A stretch of 64,000 bases of DNA from Branchiostoma floridae (Eukaryota; Chordata; Leptocardii; Amphioxiformes; Branchiostomatidae). Shown piece after piece: positions 24,810 through 37,500 of the stretch; the first letter of the stretch is position 1, and each line of letters starts with the position of its first letter. The notes beneath the pieces were generated by a model. That model ran no database searches, was not told the origin of the DNA, and saw only the letters and a list, made by a program, of their open reading frames with translations. Both the position numbers and the translations under genes were made by a program. The stretch is taken from NCBI RefSeq assembly GCF_000003815.2, contig NC_049984.1:4626959-4690958 (forward strand), in the 5' to 3' direction.

Positions 24810-25062
24810 GTTAATTCTAGTATATAAAATCCTACAAGGCTAACTGCCTCTGTACGATTGATTGTAAAACTTGGTAGAAATAAATATAGACTCTATTCTA
24901 CTTCTCGACCAGTAGGCCCCAAAACGCGTGAATGTCTGTTCATTTTCCAATGGGTCCAACATCTGGTCTACCGAATTTTTTGAGGTCCGGTTTTTCTGGA
25001 CCGGTCCAATAAGAAAAAAAAAACGGTTTTGTACCGGTACACCGTACCGGCAGCCACCCCTA
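24810..25062 (-). mobile_element. Truncated copy of the AGGGGTGGGTACC family
   Basis: It aligns by eye with the right half of the element at 42658-43092 (shared aggctaact, gattgtaaaacttggta, ggtccaacat) and ends in cagccacccctac. The left end is missing. A further isolated end of the family is at 3822-3860. Confidence 0.55.
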
Positions 25063-25418
25063 CTAACCTTTTATCCAATCCAAACTCTCACCCCAAGCTT
25101 TAATAACTCCATACAGGCACGATACTCATCTGACAATTATTTGACAAGACAGTTATTTGACGTGACACCGGCAACATGAGGATCAACGCGCTCTCAAAGC
25201 CCTCTCGCTGACAGGGGTGCCATTTGTTGCTAGGTTACGCACGCTCATGCGCGCTATTTTGGGTACTCTTTCCTGATTAAGGGCTCTAATACAGCCTTGA
25301 CCTAATCCAAAAGCAATCCTATATAAAGCTCTCATGCGTGCATTGTATATTGCGACCTTTGCAGGTACGTGTATTAGACGTTCACAAGAGGTTTCTACGG
25401 TGATGTCTAATTTCCTGT

Positions 25419-25480
25419 CGAAAACTCAAACTTGCCACCACTAACATTACATGGTTAGTGGTGGCAAGGTTGAGTTTTCG
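25419..25480. ncRNA. 62-nt near-perfect hairpin
   Basis: The arms are 27 nt with one mismatch (cgaaaactcaaacttgccac... opposite ...gtggcaaggttgagttttcg) around an 8-nt loop. The size is that of a small-RNA precursor, but it may simply be a solo foldback repeat. No expression evidence. Confidence 0.3.
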
Positions 25481-25628
25481 ATAGTAGATATATGGTGTTC
25501 ATGCTAGCATTTTAAGTACTTACATATAGGCAATACTTGCTGAATATTGCAAATGTTATCAATCATAAACTCTTAAGCAACAAATCAAAGTACCAAACAT
25601 ACTGCGCTTTTTTGTTGTTGAAAAATCT

Positions 25629-25810
25629 CGGTAACCTAACGTTATATCCGCTGTATTAAATTACAAGACACTTATGCGGCCTATGTTAGGGATATGAAAT
25701 TGAAATATTTTCAAAACAGTGCAGTTTGAAACCACCCTCCGTCTACTTACAACACCCTGTTTTTAGAAACAACTGAAGTTACCCTGCCGCCTGCGGATAA
25801 AAGTGAACAG
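25629..25810. repeat. Diverged copy of the GTTCACC/ATCCGTTGC MITE family
   Basis: It shares 'ggtaacctaacgttatatcc' and a distal 'gcggataaaagtgaac' arrangement with the copies near 28661 and 49481. The copy is strongly diverged. Confidence 0.35.
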
Positions 25811-25884
25811 TGCATTATCAATGGTTAACTTAGGAAGATTCATAATTGCACACACGCGCACATAGAGCAATTATCCACGATGTA

Positions 25885-26475
25885 CGAGAGGCGGTCAATA
25901 AGTAATGCCCCTGACCCACTTTCAGTCGTTTGATCTAGATGAAATTTTGCATGTGTAATGATTCATATCTTTATAGATTATGTTGCAAAAAACAGCTCTG
26001 AACTACTAGTAATTGTGGTTTCTGATTTACTGGTGTTTGAACTGAGTCAGGTGCGAAATGGACCAGGTGTGAAATGGAACCAGTTGAGTGTCGCGCAGTG
26101 ATCCGGTTTTTGTATTTGAAAGGACGCACACCAAAGAAGACTTTTGATCAAATGAAAGAAACTTATGGTGATGATGCCCCATCATATGACCTTGTAAAAC
26201 GCTGGCATCCTGAATTCAAACATGGCCGGAAGTCTGTGGAAATAGCTCCCAGACCTGGTCGTTCCTCTTCTGCCATTGATGAGGCATCTGTTGGAGGACC
26301 AACCTGGGGTGTCCTACAAAAAACGGTGTCCAGAGCTGCATCAAACGATGGGAGAAATGCATAACTCTGGGTGGTTCCTATGAAGAGAAAGACTGATAAA
26401 TGTGCCAAGTTTCATTAATCTCCCGCTATGGAAAATGGGTCAGGGACAGGGGCATTACTTATTGACCGCCCCTCG
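25885..26475 (+). mobile_element. Internally deleted mariner element
   Basis: Inverted ends CGAGAGGCGGTCAATAAGTA and, inverted, CGAGGGGCGGTCAATAAGTA are flanked by the TA dinucleotide expected for Tc1/mariner. The frame at 26074-26364 encodes the N-terminal helix-turn-helix (HTH_48-like) part of a mariner transposase: RAVIRFLYLKGRTPK..., YGDDAPSYDLVKRW, PGRSSSAIDE. It then runs straight into the 3' terminal region, so the DDD catalytic domain is absent and the copy cannot transpose by itself. Confidence 0.85.
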
Positions 26476-27003
26476 TAGGTTATAGAATTGCCCTTCACGG
26501 ATTAATTGCTGCACATATAATGCTCAGCAGCCAGCAAACCATTTGAAATGACCTTGTAGCATTTGAAGGTCAACCAGGGCAGGATACACTTGTTGGGTTT
26601 GAAATTCACAATTTTGAAGTGCGCTACAGGAAGAGTGGGTTTATCTTTGGAAACCAGGATTGTAACAGAAATAAAATTTGAGGTAACCTTACATATATTT
26701 GGATGGTTGCAAGTACAGTTGTATTAACGTTATATATGCAAAATGACTTGATTGTAACACTAGGTATATTGACTTAGGTTGAGGAAGGTTTGACATTTAG
26801 ATAATGAGATTAACAATTGAAAGGTAATTGCGTGAGCAACTGTAGTCTTCTCAGGGACAATAATTATTTTCCGTCACTGAAGAGAGATTGGTTGATTGCC
26901 GATGCTGTCTGAAACGTCTGACCTTACAAAATCTAACCTATCGTATTGGGTATACTGGGTTGCCATGGAATGTTAGTTTTGGTGGAAGGACACATTTTTC
27001 AGC

Positions 27004-27364
27004 CTGGGTAGTGGGTACCATCCAATTACATGTACTACTGGGGCTCCACTACAAGTTGGCTGCCCTTATTTTCCTCTACCAGACTGACTACACTAGCTAT
27101 TATGGGGGGAAAACTTGCCAGGGGAGTTTTGCTACCAGAAGAATTGGCCGGGCGAACCACGATATATATGTGAATCTTAGTGTTCGTTGTTCGGCCGCGG
27201 CGGAGGGGGAACATGAACCTTAGCGTGGACTGACTCCCCTGGCCAATTTCCAGATTTTTTTTGCCGAATTCTACGATCCCCGCACCCCCGTAGGAAGGCC
27301 TGGTTGATGCTAGTAATTTTCAGTGTAGGGAGCCCGGGTAGTAATCGGATGGTACCCAGGCAGG
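27004..27364. mobile_element. Probable MITE with GGTACCATCC ends
   Basis: TGGGTACCATCC near the left end and GGATGGTACCCA near the right end are inverse. An internal 'cgaattctacgatc' motif is shared with 36853-36870. The boundaries are uncertain. Confidence 0.4.
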
Positions 27365-28660
27365 TCAATTTTGCTGCTTCTGAGTCAATCTGGCATGCAG
27401 TGATTAAATGTTAACCATTAGTATGTGCACCCTTTGGGACCTGCAGGCACAGATCTATATGTACACTTAAAGCACATGATTATGGAAATTTCTTATAGTA
27501 CATGCAGGAATATAAATGGTCTGCAGGAAAGGCATGTCATGGGCGTCGCTCAGAGTTACTTGTATGTATTGAATCCCTCTGTGCAAGTACTAGTGTCGGA
27601 GTTTCCTGTTTCCATTAAAAATGTGGGTAGATCGTCTATACTGATACCAGGAATATACTGACAGAAAATATGTAACGCTAATGTAACTGTGAATAGTGTG
27701 ACTTCTAAATTTTATACTTATATGTGCATAAATAAAGTGTCACTATGAGATAAATGAAATTACAAGACAGAATTAAGCTAACAGCACTAAAGTGTCATAG
27801 GACACAGAAGCGACATAGACAAGGCTGTAACATTATGTACCTGTTTATTAAAATGTCCCACATGTGGATATGGGGTAATGGTACAGGTGTCCCCGACTTT
27901 AACTGGCTCTCAGTCCCGGCATGACATACAATAAATGTAAGTAAACAAAAAACAATTGATTGTCTAGCATATTGAATAAACATGTAACACTTATACAGCA
28001 TAACAAAAATGTAAAAAGCAGTCATATATGCTTTGTAGCACTGTAGGGACAATGGGTTGTTATCCTGCATGTCCAGCCCAGCCAAACCCTCTCCTTTCAC
28101 TACCTTTTCCCTCCCCAACCGAAGTCAGGTAACCATTTTTACACTTGGGTGAAGTCAGGAAATACATGTCAGGGTCCTCCCCAAAGGATGGAATAAGGGA
28201 GGTCCTCCACTATACTCCTACCCCAGCTCCACTATACTACTTTTGAAATTTAGTGTGTTTCTTTCCTATTTTCTTGGTTAGTTTTGTTAAAATCAATGAA
28301 AATTCACAGATTTTTGTGCCAAGTGGCATCACTTTTCCAGTGGGCATTGTGACGATTGTCTGCAAAAACTTGTGAATGGGCTATGATCAAAACAATAGTC
28401 ATTTTGCCACTTCACAACAATGGAATCACAATAATATATTGTACTTGTAGTATTTGACACCTTCTGTTTTTGCAAAATGAACCCATTTACATGAAAGAGC
28501 AGCGCGTTGGTTTGGGTTATTTTTGCCAGCCCCTCCACTATACTAAAAAATTCTGGGGAGAACCCTGCATGTTAAGTGCTTTCCCAAGGACATAAGTTTG
28601 GTAGCATGACAGGACTCGATCCGACCTCTGAGTTTTGGACCAAACATCCAGCACTTAACG

Positions 28661-28872
28661 CAAGTTCACCTTTATCTGCGAGGCACCCTATATCCGTTGC
28701 TTTTAAAAACAGTGCTAAACGATATCAAGTCTACGGTCAGTGGTTATAAGCTGCAATATCTTGAAAATACTGCAATTTGAAATCACTGCCCTTAGACTTG
28801 ATATCCCTAAATACCGTTTTCAAAAGCAACGGATAAAGGTTACCTTACGGATAAAGGTAAAGTAGCGTTACA
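28661..28872. mobile_element. MITE of the GTTCACC/ATCCGTTGC family
   Basis: The left arm reads caagttcacctttatctgcg with atccgttgc; the right arm reads gcaacggataaaggt. The internal sequence atatcaagtcta is opposed to tagacttgatat. Other copies are at 25629, 30011 and 49481. Confidence 0.55.
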
Positions 28873-28926
28873 TAAAATGACCCCATCAACTGCATAACAA
28901 AACACAATGTTTCAACATACTTAAAC

Positions 28927-29355
28927 AACAACATAATTTAACACAACATTTTCCATGACAACACAATTCAGTTCTGTACAGCACACACACAACTGTCCCC
29001 AAAATGTGCACATTTTCTGTAATAAACGAATCATATAACATAACCCTCCAACAGCTGCAGCTGTACAGTATCTGAGAATTCAGCACCAAGGACAGATGCC
29101 ATCATAATAATGAATGTAAGAAGACCTTTATAAATGTTACACCATACAACATAATTCAATGAAACAAGGCAGCGTTTTTCAAGATAACAGTTCTGTGCAG
29201 CACATCCACAGCTGTCCCTAAAATATGCACATTTCCTGTAGTAAACAAATCATATAACATGACCCTCCAACAGCTTCAGTTGTATACTATACAAACAATC
29301 AGCACCAAGGACAGATGCCATTGTAATAATGAATGTAGGAACACCTTTATAAATG
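28927..29355. repeat. Two-copy tandem duplication of about 220 bp
   Basis: 28927-29136 and 29150-29355 align almost throughout, for example gttctgtacagcaca and gttctgtgcagcaca, ataaccctccaacagct and atgaccctccaacagct, and cagcaccaaggacagatgcc in both. Confidence 0.75.
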
Positions 29356-30010
29356 AGGATTCTGGCACCAGTAATACTGTATGGTATGTCCTTGATACAG
29401 TGTATAGCCTCTATGTTGGTCCTTAAGTTACCACCAGAATGACGACTGAAAAGATAGGTATGATTCAAAATGTACTGTTACATTTTGCAGTGGATACTTT
29501 GTCAATAGATTCTTCTTCATATGTTTGTATGATTGCACATGTAATGTCACTTATTGCGGTATGTCCTTTGTCATTCCTTCTCCTCTACGCACTTCACATA
29601 CAAAAATATCTGAGACCTACAGAGTGCAAGCTCCTAGTCTGTGGATAGCACCAGTACAACATTAAACCTAGTAATGAATGTGACTTTCAGGAAATTTACA
29701 GTCATAGAGAGAATTTGTGGGTAATTCTTCACACGATTAAGATCTGTAACAGCCAACCTAGCTGCAGGGACATTTACAAAGCCTGCCAGCGACTATTCCT
29801 GTGGACCATGATTGCACTTAAGTGTGTTCATATCTGTGTCCAGACGAACATTAAACGTCAAGCTGCATGGGAGAGATAAGGCCATACGTGAGCTGATTTC
29901 GTGGCAAGCTTGACAAGAGGGAATACTGGTAGATGCTTAAAGTTTGAGATCTAGGGAATATCATTTAAGTTGTAAAAGGTAAGATGCAGCAATTTTTGTC
30001 TTTCAGGAGG

Positions 30011-30105
30011 TAATGCTAGTTCACCTTTATCTGCAAGGTAACCCCATTCTGTTGTATTTAAAAACAAATATTCAGAAATGCAATATGTAATATGATACAT
30101 GTAAT
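30011..30105. mobile_element. Partial MITE of the GTTCACC family
   Basis: Left end taatgctagttcacctttat with the usual 'ctgcaaggtaacc' block. The right arm is missing or decayed. Confidence 0.45.
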
Positions 30106-30212
30106 TCACAATGTTGAATATCTGGAAATTTCCATATAAAACTACCACAAAATATTGAACAGTTGCTCATGGAAAAAGTTAGTGTTCACACAACTTTCCC
30201 CACATAGGCCTT

Positions 30213-30215
<3 letters not shown>

Positions 30216-30253
<38 letters not shown>
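30216..30253. repeat. (TA)n microsatellite
   Basis: About 19 uninterrupted TA units. Confidence 0.95.
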
Positions 30254-30255
<2 letters not shown>

Positions 30256-31562
30256 AGGCCACACTTTTTTGCTTTCTTTGTACTTGGACATTTTTGCAAC
30301 AATAAAAATGGTAACGTTAAAAGATCAAGATAAAAACACAGGACTGGGAGGAAAATTAGCATCTGAATTCGTTCACTCCCTAAAAGTAAGTTCCTAAAAG
30401 TAAAAACAGACTTTTTCCCTCTAAACGTTTTCATTTTGATAATTCAATTCTATTTATCTGACAACTAAGAAATTTTAAATTAATTGGTATTCCCTATCAT
30501 GGTTTTCTTGGCTGCACAGCCAAAAGCCGACACTAGAAACGTTGGCAACACTACGACTAGAAATCTTAACTCTCTGACAAAGCCCCTGTAGCTGGTACCT
30601 CTGTTTACCAAAATATTACTAGACTTCTCTCTGCACAAAAATACTGTACTCTATACATCATGTTCTCTATAGAGGGAAGCTGGTATTGTGTATCCTGGAC
30701 AAAAACACTTTGAGTTTGTGACTGATCATTTTGACATGAAGAAAACACCAGAGATTCTCTACACTGTTAGTTCAAGATTGAATACCTTGGTTCACTTCCA
30801 AGGACTTCCAAATAAATTTTGTATAATTCATGAATAGGTGTAGCATTTTTCTTGAATATTTAGATCCGTAATGTTACTTTGTAACTTGACATAAGCAATT
30901 TCAACTACATTGTATTGATTGTCGAGAATGAAAGTTGCTGTAGATCAACACTTGAAAACAAATCATCCCAATGGCAAAGACTGCAAATATGATTGAAAGA
31001 AGATGGCCAATATTACATCAGTGATTTTCTTTTCCCCAAACCATGTTATTTTCCTGATTTCTTTGCTGAGGATATAACATCAACTCTCATAAGTCCACCG
31101 ACGGCCATAATATTATAAGCCTTGTTATAGAGGCCTTCTCATGATTGTATTTAACATCTAAATATCTGAAGTGTATATACCTCAGGATTACTGATGCTGC
31201 ATTGGTACATCTCTCTAAATCACTTTAAATCATTCTGTGTATCTTTTTCTTATGTGGCAATATTATGGCATCCAGTGGAAGAGCTGATGCTACATTTTGT
31301 TTGGCACTGTGACAAATCTTGAACGAAAACTGAATTTGTGGTGCAACAACATGTAGGCTTGCAACAATACATAAATAAAAGCAATAAATACACTGTTCTA
31401 AAGTGTTTAACAACGGCCTCTTTGTATGATACAGATTTGTCCTCTGCTCAAAGACATCAAGTTACATCTAAGAATGTATCATCTAAGAAAATCCTCAGTC
31501 AAACTCGAAGCATAATGCTTGAGACTTCAAGCATACTGATTTCTTCGATATCAGAATGAAAG

Positions 31563-34500
31563 TCAAAAGTCATAATGTCCTGATAAACACACTGCAATCT
31601 GCCGACACAGCTCAGTATCAATGTCCCTCTGGAAGAGGCAGGACAGGGTTGTGGTGGAAATCACTGCCTTCAGCGGCCTCAGGGCGATGCTCTTTTTCCG
31701 GATGAGGCTCTTCTTTCTCCGAGGGTTTATCGGGCACATGTAATCCTCTAGGTGCACGCCGTCTGTGAGGTCGCAGAACACGATACCTTTGTCCCGAAGG
31801 CTGTTTTTCCTGCTTTCGACAATGCAGCTTCCTGCCAGTGTGACTGAAAATGGTCAAAACGTTACATTAACTGTAACATCGAATCAGGGCTGTCTCCAGG
31901 ACCCATCCCTTTGTCCTGGGATGTAATTTTCTTGTTGGGACGAGAAAAAATTTCAGCTCATTCCACTAAAATATCTGATCTTCATGACATTAAATAGATG
32001 AAAATATATTTTCGAAACTAGTCTGCACCTTTAAAATACAGAGGTTTGTGTTGGAGTGCTGTATTTAGAGATGCTGTATTCTGGAGATAAGAATTTCAAG
32101 CAGGAATTGTCAGTACAGTAAAAGCTGCCCCAATAGACCACCTAGGGGATCAATTAAGTGGACAGGATTATCAACGATTGTGTCAATGGGACAAATCATC
32201 TAAGGGACCACTAAAAAGGTCAAGTGGTCCTTCTGTACTGACAAATATAGGTTTTATGTTATTAGAAGCACCTGATTAGAAACAAATCACTATACTAAGG
32301 CCACACCAATTCTATTTGTTGTTTCTCAGATTTTTTCAGAAAAAAATTGGGTCGGTCGGTCGGTCAAAACAAAAAAATTTAAAAACAAAAATTTTGCAAA
32401 AAGTCGGGGGTAGGAGAGATCGAGGGGCTTACTCAAGTTACACAACAGAAATGACAACATTTAGGGGGTCCCTGATAGCAAAGTTTAAAGTTTGAAGAAA
32501 AATGATAAATGTACCATCCAAAATAGGCACGTACAGCTACTGGAATTTGAGGCCCATGAGAAAGGAGAGGAAGTAAAATTTTGTCAACACAAGGTGTGGC
32601 CATCAATTTGAACACTTTTTTCAAATCAGAAAAAATAGAGTTGGGAAATCTGAGAAACAATAAATAAAATTGGTGTGGCCTAATGGTTATCTATCATCTA
32701 CAATCAATCAGTATAAAGGAGTGTGTGAAATTCAGTAATACCTGCAAAGTTCTCTGTATCCTGGGAGAGTTTCTGCATGTAGTCATGTAACGCCTTGAGA
32801 AGTTTGTCTGAACCATAACATCCATCGTCACTTGACAGTGTGTTAAGATTCACCTGGCCAAGAAATCGATAAATGGAGTTAACTTGTGAAAACCATAGAT
32901 TGTGGAGTTGAGTATTGCCAGTTGCTAACATTATGAGCAACTGGATATTGATTTTAAAAAATCATAAAACAGTTCTTATGTTTGATTGTAGTGATAGGGA
33001 AGTACTGTACATGTACCTAGAAACTAGCTGCTCGCTGTATAAGAGTAACCAATAACAGATGTACAATACTTCTGGGCAGCCACAGTGGTTTGGGTGTCAG
33101 AGAAGGAGTGGCACTTGACATAAATCAAGTTAACTCAAACCCTGAGAAAGCAGACAAATAAAATAAAAACAGTGGACCTCACTTACCTTAACAATTCCAT
33201 ACTTTGCAAGCTCAATTCCTTTCAGGTCTTCCTCCTCTAAAACAAAAAGTACCACAGTTTTCACCGGTCTTCTCGGTCGGAACTCCATCTCGCAAAAAAA
33301 CGACTGCACCCTTCCCCAGATTAGGTCCGGGATGCCACACGACACGTCCACGGTCACCACGCGCTCCGTTTGATGAAAGTACTCCAGAAACGCTTTAACG
33401 CTATTCTGGTAGAGCTCGTGCCTTCTACGCGTCCGCGACGTGTCCATCTCGTCGGTCTGTTGCTGGTCCACTTCGGGCATGTTGTCCGCCTGCTTCTTCT
33501 TACACAGGGCCTCCTCCACCTGTTTCAGCACGCGATCCTCGGGAATGGCAAGGTTAAGGGCAAAGGCACAGGGGTGGTGCTCCTCGAATTCCTCCATCTC
33601 TGCCGTGCAGTCCTTCATGAAGCTCTTGACCTTCAGGAGGAACTTCAGGTTTGGCACCATGTCGATCAGGAAGTGCTTCTCCGTGTCCGCAAATATCCTG
33701 TCTCCCATGAGCTTGAGCACCCAGTCCAGGGTGAGATGCGACGGATCCTCGCGTAGAAGACTGGACATGCTCTGCGTGTTCCGCACGTCGATCGCGTGCG
33801 AGACCCGCTTGGGGAGCTGGTGCAGGATGAGGTCCTCTGCCGACAGGAGGATGAAGCCGTACATCTGAATCAGCCGGTCGATCACGATGCCTTTCCTCGA
33901 ACCTGCATGGAAGAAGTCAGTTTATGAGAATATCCATAGATTGCACCTATGGTAATTGCATCCTTAACACCGAAGCTGACACAAATGCAAGCTTTTTATT
34001 CTAAGGTGTCTTAAGATAAGAAAATAACAATATACAAGAAGTAGAGAATGATAGGACACCAAATTACTAGTTAATCAATGATTTTCTTCATTTTCTGCAA
34101 AAGCAATTCAGTATCAAAAGACACTTTGATTAATTTCATGTCACAAACTTCAGATCTTTTGTTTTGGATGGACGAGGCACAATTTCTGTCCATATACCAA
34201 CTAGCACATTTCCATTGCAGGATGGAAGAACAAGTCCTCACGGAGACAGCCCTGGAAGATTTCTTCCTGTAGCATTAATTAGGATACAAAACTGCCCCGG
34301 GAAGTTACAAGGAATTCATTAAGCACAGTTGCTCTGATGAATAACAAGAAACGACCCATTTCACTGCCCAGTTGGGTTGCTTTTCCTTCCAGGCAGTTTA
34401 TTTGATATGCAGACTGAGGTTTGATACCTGAGGCTATACTCCGTACATCTGACAGAAGGCTTACCTCCCATCTAAAGGATGAATGTAAGGTCCTAAGGAA

Positions 34501-37500
34501 AAAAATAATGTGTTTCCTGTTTCTGTCCAGAAAAGGGTGGGTAGGTAGGGATAATCTTTATTTTCTAGTATTTTCTTAGGCTGGCCCAAACTCTAGTGAT
34601 ACATATAATTACAATAGAGTAGAACGAAGTAAACTGAAATGCATCAGAACACTTGTCTTTCAATGTCAAACTTTAATGTTGTGTATAAATAGATATATTT
34701 ATCCTTCATTCAGGGCTCCAGCCAGCGTCCGTTTTTCCGTCAATTGACGGAAATTTGCTGCGTCTGACGGAAAAATTTTAAAACCAATCCGTCAACCTTG
34801 ACAGACAAAAATCCTTGGTGGAAGCTACAGGTGGCCGTCCACGGCCGTAAAAGCCACAACTGTTTGTTTTGCTATTGTTATGATTGTTGACAATGTGTGT
34901 CGGCGGCCTTTTGCATACGACAATCTCATTAAAACCCGTTTTTCAAGGTCTCAGTTCAGTCCTTCTCATTAATTTTTGCGGTTTTTGCGACGATCGTAAT
35001 TGGCTGACGGAAAAAAATTTCGAGCTGGCTAAAGCCCTGCCTTCATTACATAGGGCAAGCATTTTGTTTTACTTCAATAGGAAGCAGACTGAATAAAAAT
35101 TCTAACTGGAAGCTATGTGACTCCACTGCCCCCCCCCCCCCCCTACAAAAAAAGTCTAGGGTAGGCAGGTTTTCCTAGGGTAGGTAGGGAAACAGGACCT
35201 CTGTGAAAATTCAAGCGTCCGAAACGGCTAAGACGGCGTCTACAAGCGTCCAAAGGCGTCTGAGCGCGTTTCAAACTCTCTGGACGCGTCCATTGCAGTC
35301 AGAAACGGCCGCGAACACATCGTGAGCGTCCGGGCCGTTCTGTCCGTTTTTTTGTTGGACGCCCAGACGGCTGAAAGACGTCTGAGACGGCCGTCTGAGA
35401 CGGCCACTGATGGGGCTATAAAATACTTAGGAACCCGACGCCCTCAGACGGCTTGCGTCTGTCCTTATCCCCATGGGAAACATGACGTTTTAACTTCTGC
35501 ACATGCGCCAATTTCAGCGGGTGAATTCGAATTTCAGACCGTTGAACAATCCGGCGGTTGCAGGACATATGTTCAGAAGGTGACTATTTCTGTGGATTTT
35601 ATGTCTGTTTGTTAAAATTTTGCTTACTTTTAGACCAAGGACATCACGTCTAGAAGTAGCAGTTGATGTTTCTACGACATTGTGCTGAGGTTGGGTTTAC
35701 GGCGATGACTTTATTCGTTATTTATACTAAAAAAGAATGTACAAAAATTATTTGTCGTGCGCCGACAAGTGGGATAAATCATACTACTTACCTGAAGCAA
35801 CTGTGAAACGTAACGGACAGGAGAAATCACAGATGCCGTCAAAAGAAGCAGCGTCCTTCCGTTAGCTGACTGTCGATACTTTGCTGGCGCCGGTAAGTGA
35901 ATACTCATTTTATTCTTATTTTTGTACAACATGTTGTTGCAAAGTTTGCCGACGACGGTTGCAAAGTTTCGGTGCCCTCCCCACATACGCAAAGGAATGA
36001 TAAAATTTAGGATCTTACTTTGATGCCACAAAATAAAAAGACTTATGAACACGTTGTAAAATACTTGTAAAAAATATCTGTGGTTTCGATTAAGAATGAT
36101 AATGCTGTTAAAATGTAGATTTAGACAACAGATAATGAGATAGCACCTACCGATTTTGCTGTCAATGAAATCGGCCCTCCCAACTACTAGGGGTTGGGAA
36201 CTTATGAAACGGACGAATTTGTTTCGCTACCGCGAAATAAAAATGACATATGAGCTTTGTAGAAAATGTATTGCACATTTACAATGTATCCAGTCTTTAA
36301 TTAAGACTATTGTGATTAAAATGTACGATAGAGAATTATAAAACGTCCTGTATTCACCCTTGATGTTATGTGGACTCGTCCATTATGATGTGCGGGCGGC
36401 ACGGCGGCACAAAGAGCCGCGGACACGATTGAAGGTCGGATTGAATTTCATACATGTAGCAAAGTTTATCAAACGCCGCGAAGTATGTCTGAATTTACGA
36501 AGAAATTTGTTCAAGTTGCGTTTGATTTTAACTAAACCTGACGGCCCGGTCGTGGGTGGTCTTCCACTGCCTGGTTGAATATTTGTTTGTTTGGTATGTG
36601 GCAACGCTTGTCCCAACAGGCCATAAAATTATAGCCGTGACCGGACGGCGTCAGAAACGGCGTCCAGGCAGCCGTCTACGCACGTTCCAAATTAAATGCA
36701 CCGGCCCGTTATGAGTTTCTACCGTACTGCCTGACTAACTAAAACTGTGTCTTGAAGAAAAAAATATTTTGCTAGGAGTTTGGCCCAGATATTAACCTTT
36801 AATAATATAGCGATGACTGCCTCTTGGCCTTTCATTCCATTTTCTGTCGAATTTTACGATCTGTACCCCCCGTGGGAAGGCGTGGTGGAGGCTACCGCCC
36901 GTACCAGCGGCCTGGATTACGCCGTTTATGCCCGTCGCAATCGGCGTCCGATCCGTCCCAGCAGCCTGGATTACGTCATTTACGTCCGTCGCAATCGGCG
37001 TCTGGTCCGTCCGCAGAGACGTCTGTTCCCAGCGGGGGGGCCGCCCGACGAAGCGCGGGAGCGTCCGGCTGCCCGCTTTCAGACGCCGTCTCGGACGTCC
37101 CGAACGTCCGACCGGACGCGTCTAAAGTGCCAATCTAGACGCGTCCGAGCGTTTGTTATGCCGTTCGGACCGTCTTGGACGTTTCGTCGGGCGTTCAAAA
37201 GCCCGTCCCATGCCGTCCGCCGCCGTAACCGTCCAAAGCGTCCCAATAATTTAAGACGCCTTGGACGGTTGTCGCAAACGGCGTTTCGCCGTCTGAGACG
37301 CTTGAATTTTCACAGAGGGAAACACAACATTTTCTTTCCTAAGCCTAATCCGTAACCAGAACATGCCTGTAAGGGGCGAGTCTAACCCCTGACCCCCAAG
37401 TCCACAAAAATCTAGACCCAGAAAATCATGATGGAATATGGATTGAATAAAATAAGGCACATTTATGAGTCTGCATTTATGGCCAGCCCACGATGCCTTA

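Larger units (their letters stand above)
34492..37345. mobile_element. Composite nest bounded by AAGGAAAAAAATAATGTGTT ends
   Basis: The left end ctaaggaaaaaaataatgtg and the right end, inverted, ttaggaaagaaaatgttgtg match the ends of the 7133-7971 element. Inside lie an intact hAT MITE (34711-35039), a C15 run and the CpG-rich element (35198-37318). It is best read as one old element hit twice by later insertions. Confidence 0.5.

Noticed and set aside
33204-33868. Three plus-strand open frames of 64-142 codons
   Set aside because: They are antisense shadows of the large P-loop gene exon (33187-33902), whose minus-strand frame has recognisable motifs and good splice sites.
36780-37355. 191-codon open frame rich in Arg, Pro and Ser
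   Set aside because: It lies in the CpG-rich subterminal array of the inverted-repeat element, and overlapping frames are equally open. It is composition-driven read-through.
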